Source: Candidatus Endomicrobiellum dinenymphae (lineage in GTDB: Bacteria; Elusimicrobiota; Endomicrobiia; Endomicrobiales; Endomicrobiaceae). Taken from it: DNA of 6,230 nt. The notes under the pieces are model-generated. The model searched no databases. It was given only the letters and a program-made list of their open reading frames with translations, and had not been told where the DNA came from. A program made the translations under genes and the position numbers. The stretch is taken from positions 310 through 6,539 of the forward strand of contig JAIXNA010000064.1 in the NCBI GenBank assembly GCA_020328135.1, written 5' to 3'. Position 1 is the first letter of the stretch, and each line of letters begins with the position of its first letter. Below are positions 6,101-6,230 of the stretch, one piece after another.

Positions 6101-6230
6101 CTATGGCTCGTAAATCTGCCCATTTTTTGTTTCCACATATAAATTGGTTCTTTCTATGGCATGTATTTTGACATAATTTTCTTGATTTTCCAACATCTTT
6201 TGTAAAACTATTTCTGGCTTTGTTGTTTTA
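6101..6230 (-). CDS. C-terminal end of a probable radical-SAM-associated DUF2344 (TIGR03936) protein, partial
   Basis: Reading leftwards from the window edge, 42 codons are open and end in TAG (6101-6103 on the complement). The fragment contains KPEIVLQKMLENQENYVKIH and then AIERTNLYVETKNGQIYEP. A closing stretch of the form RTxLYVExxxGxxxxP is what I recall from the C-terminus of DUF2344/TIGR03936 proteins, which occur alone or fused to TIGR03960 radical SAM enzymes. Those genes commonly stand directly upstream of rng, as here, and this context carries much of the weight of the call. The role of the family is poorly known. The start and most of the gene lie beyond 6230. Coding status is well supported; the family name is moderately so. 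Confidence 0.55.
   Translation of the reverse strand, partial: KTTKPEIVLQKMLENQENYVKIHAIERTNLYVETKNGQIYEP

Overview
The window is AT-rich bacterial chromosome with a housekeeping layout. Protein motifs, gene order and decayed intergenic DNA fit a member of Elusimicrobiota, perhaps Endomicrobium or a related insect-gut symbiont lineage. That placement is inferred from overall character and needs a database comparison; the gene identities do not depend on it.

Left part (1-3843, + strand). A hairpin terminator of a gene outside the window is followed by a clear extended -10 promoter and an operon of four intact genes: glmU (UDP-GlcNAc synthesis), prs (PRPP synthesis), rplY/ctc (ribosomal protein bL25 with a long tail) and pth (peptidyl-tRNA hydrolase). 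The order glmU-prs-ctc-pth is a widely conserved bacterial arrangement. It joins cell-wall precursor supply, nucleotide precursor supply and translation upkeep. Spacing shrinks along the operon (36, 69 and 5 nt), and pth is probably translationally coupled to rplY.

Middle part (3844-4637). This 794-nt gap between convergent units has no intact gene but is not empty. It starts with an unusually GC-rich patch and a hairpin. Next come a frameshifted remnant of the zinc-binding C-terminal domain of methylenetetrahydrofolate reductase-type proteins (MTHFR_C/MetV-like), an inverted repeat, and a second decayed reading frame with three in-frame stops and a frameshift, whose family I do not recognise. 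This is the most informative part of the window: at least two genes have been lost between intact operons.

Right part (4638-6230, - strand). An intact ribonuclease G gene (rng) lies 35 nt downstream of the 3' end of another minus-strand gene. That last 42-residue fragment resembles the C-terminus of the radical-SAM-associated DUF2344 (TIGR03936) proteins often found next to rng.

I saw no tRNA, rRNA, CRISPR array, insertion sequence or defence system. I do not think the window holds a new biological system; the points worth checking are the gene remnants, the hairpins and a possible leader peptide overlapping the glmU start.
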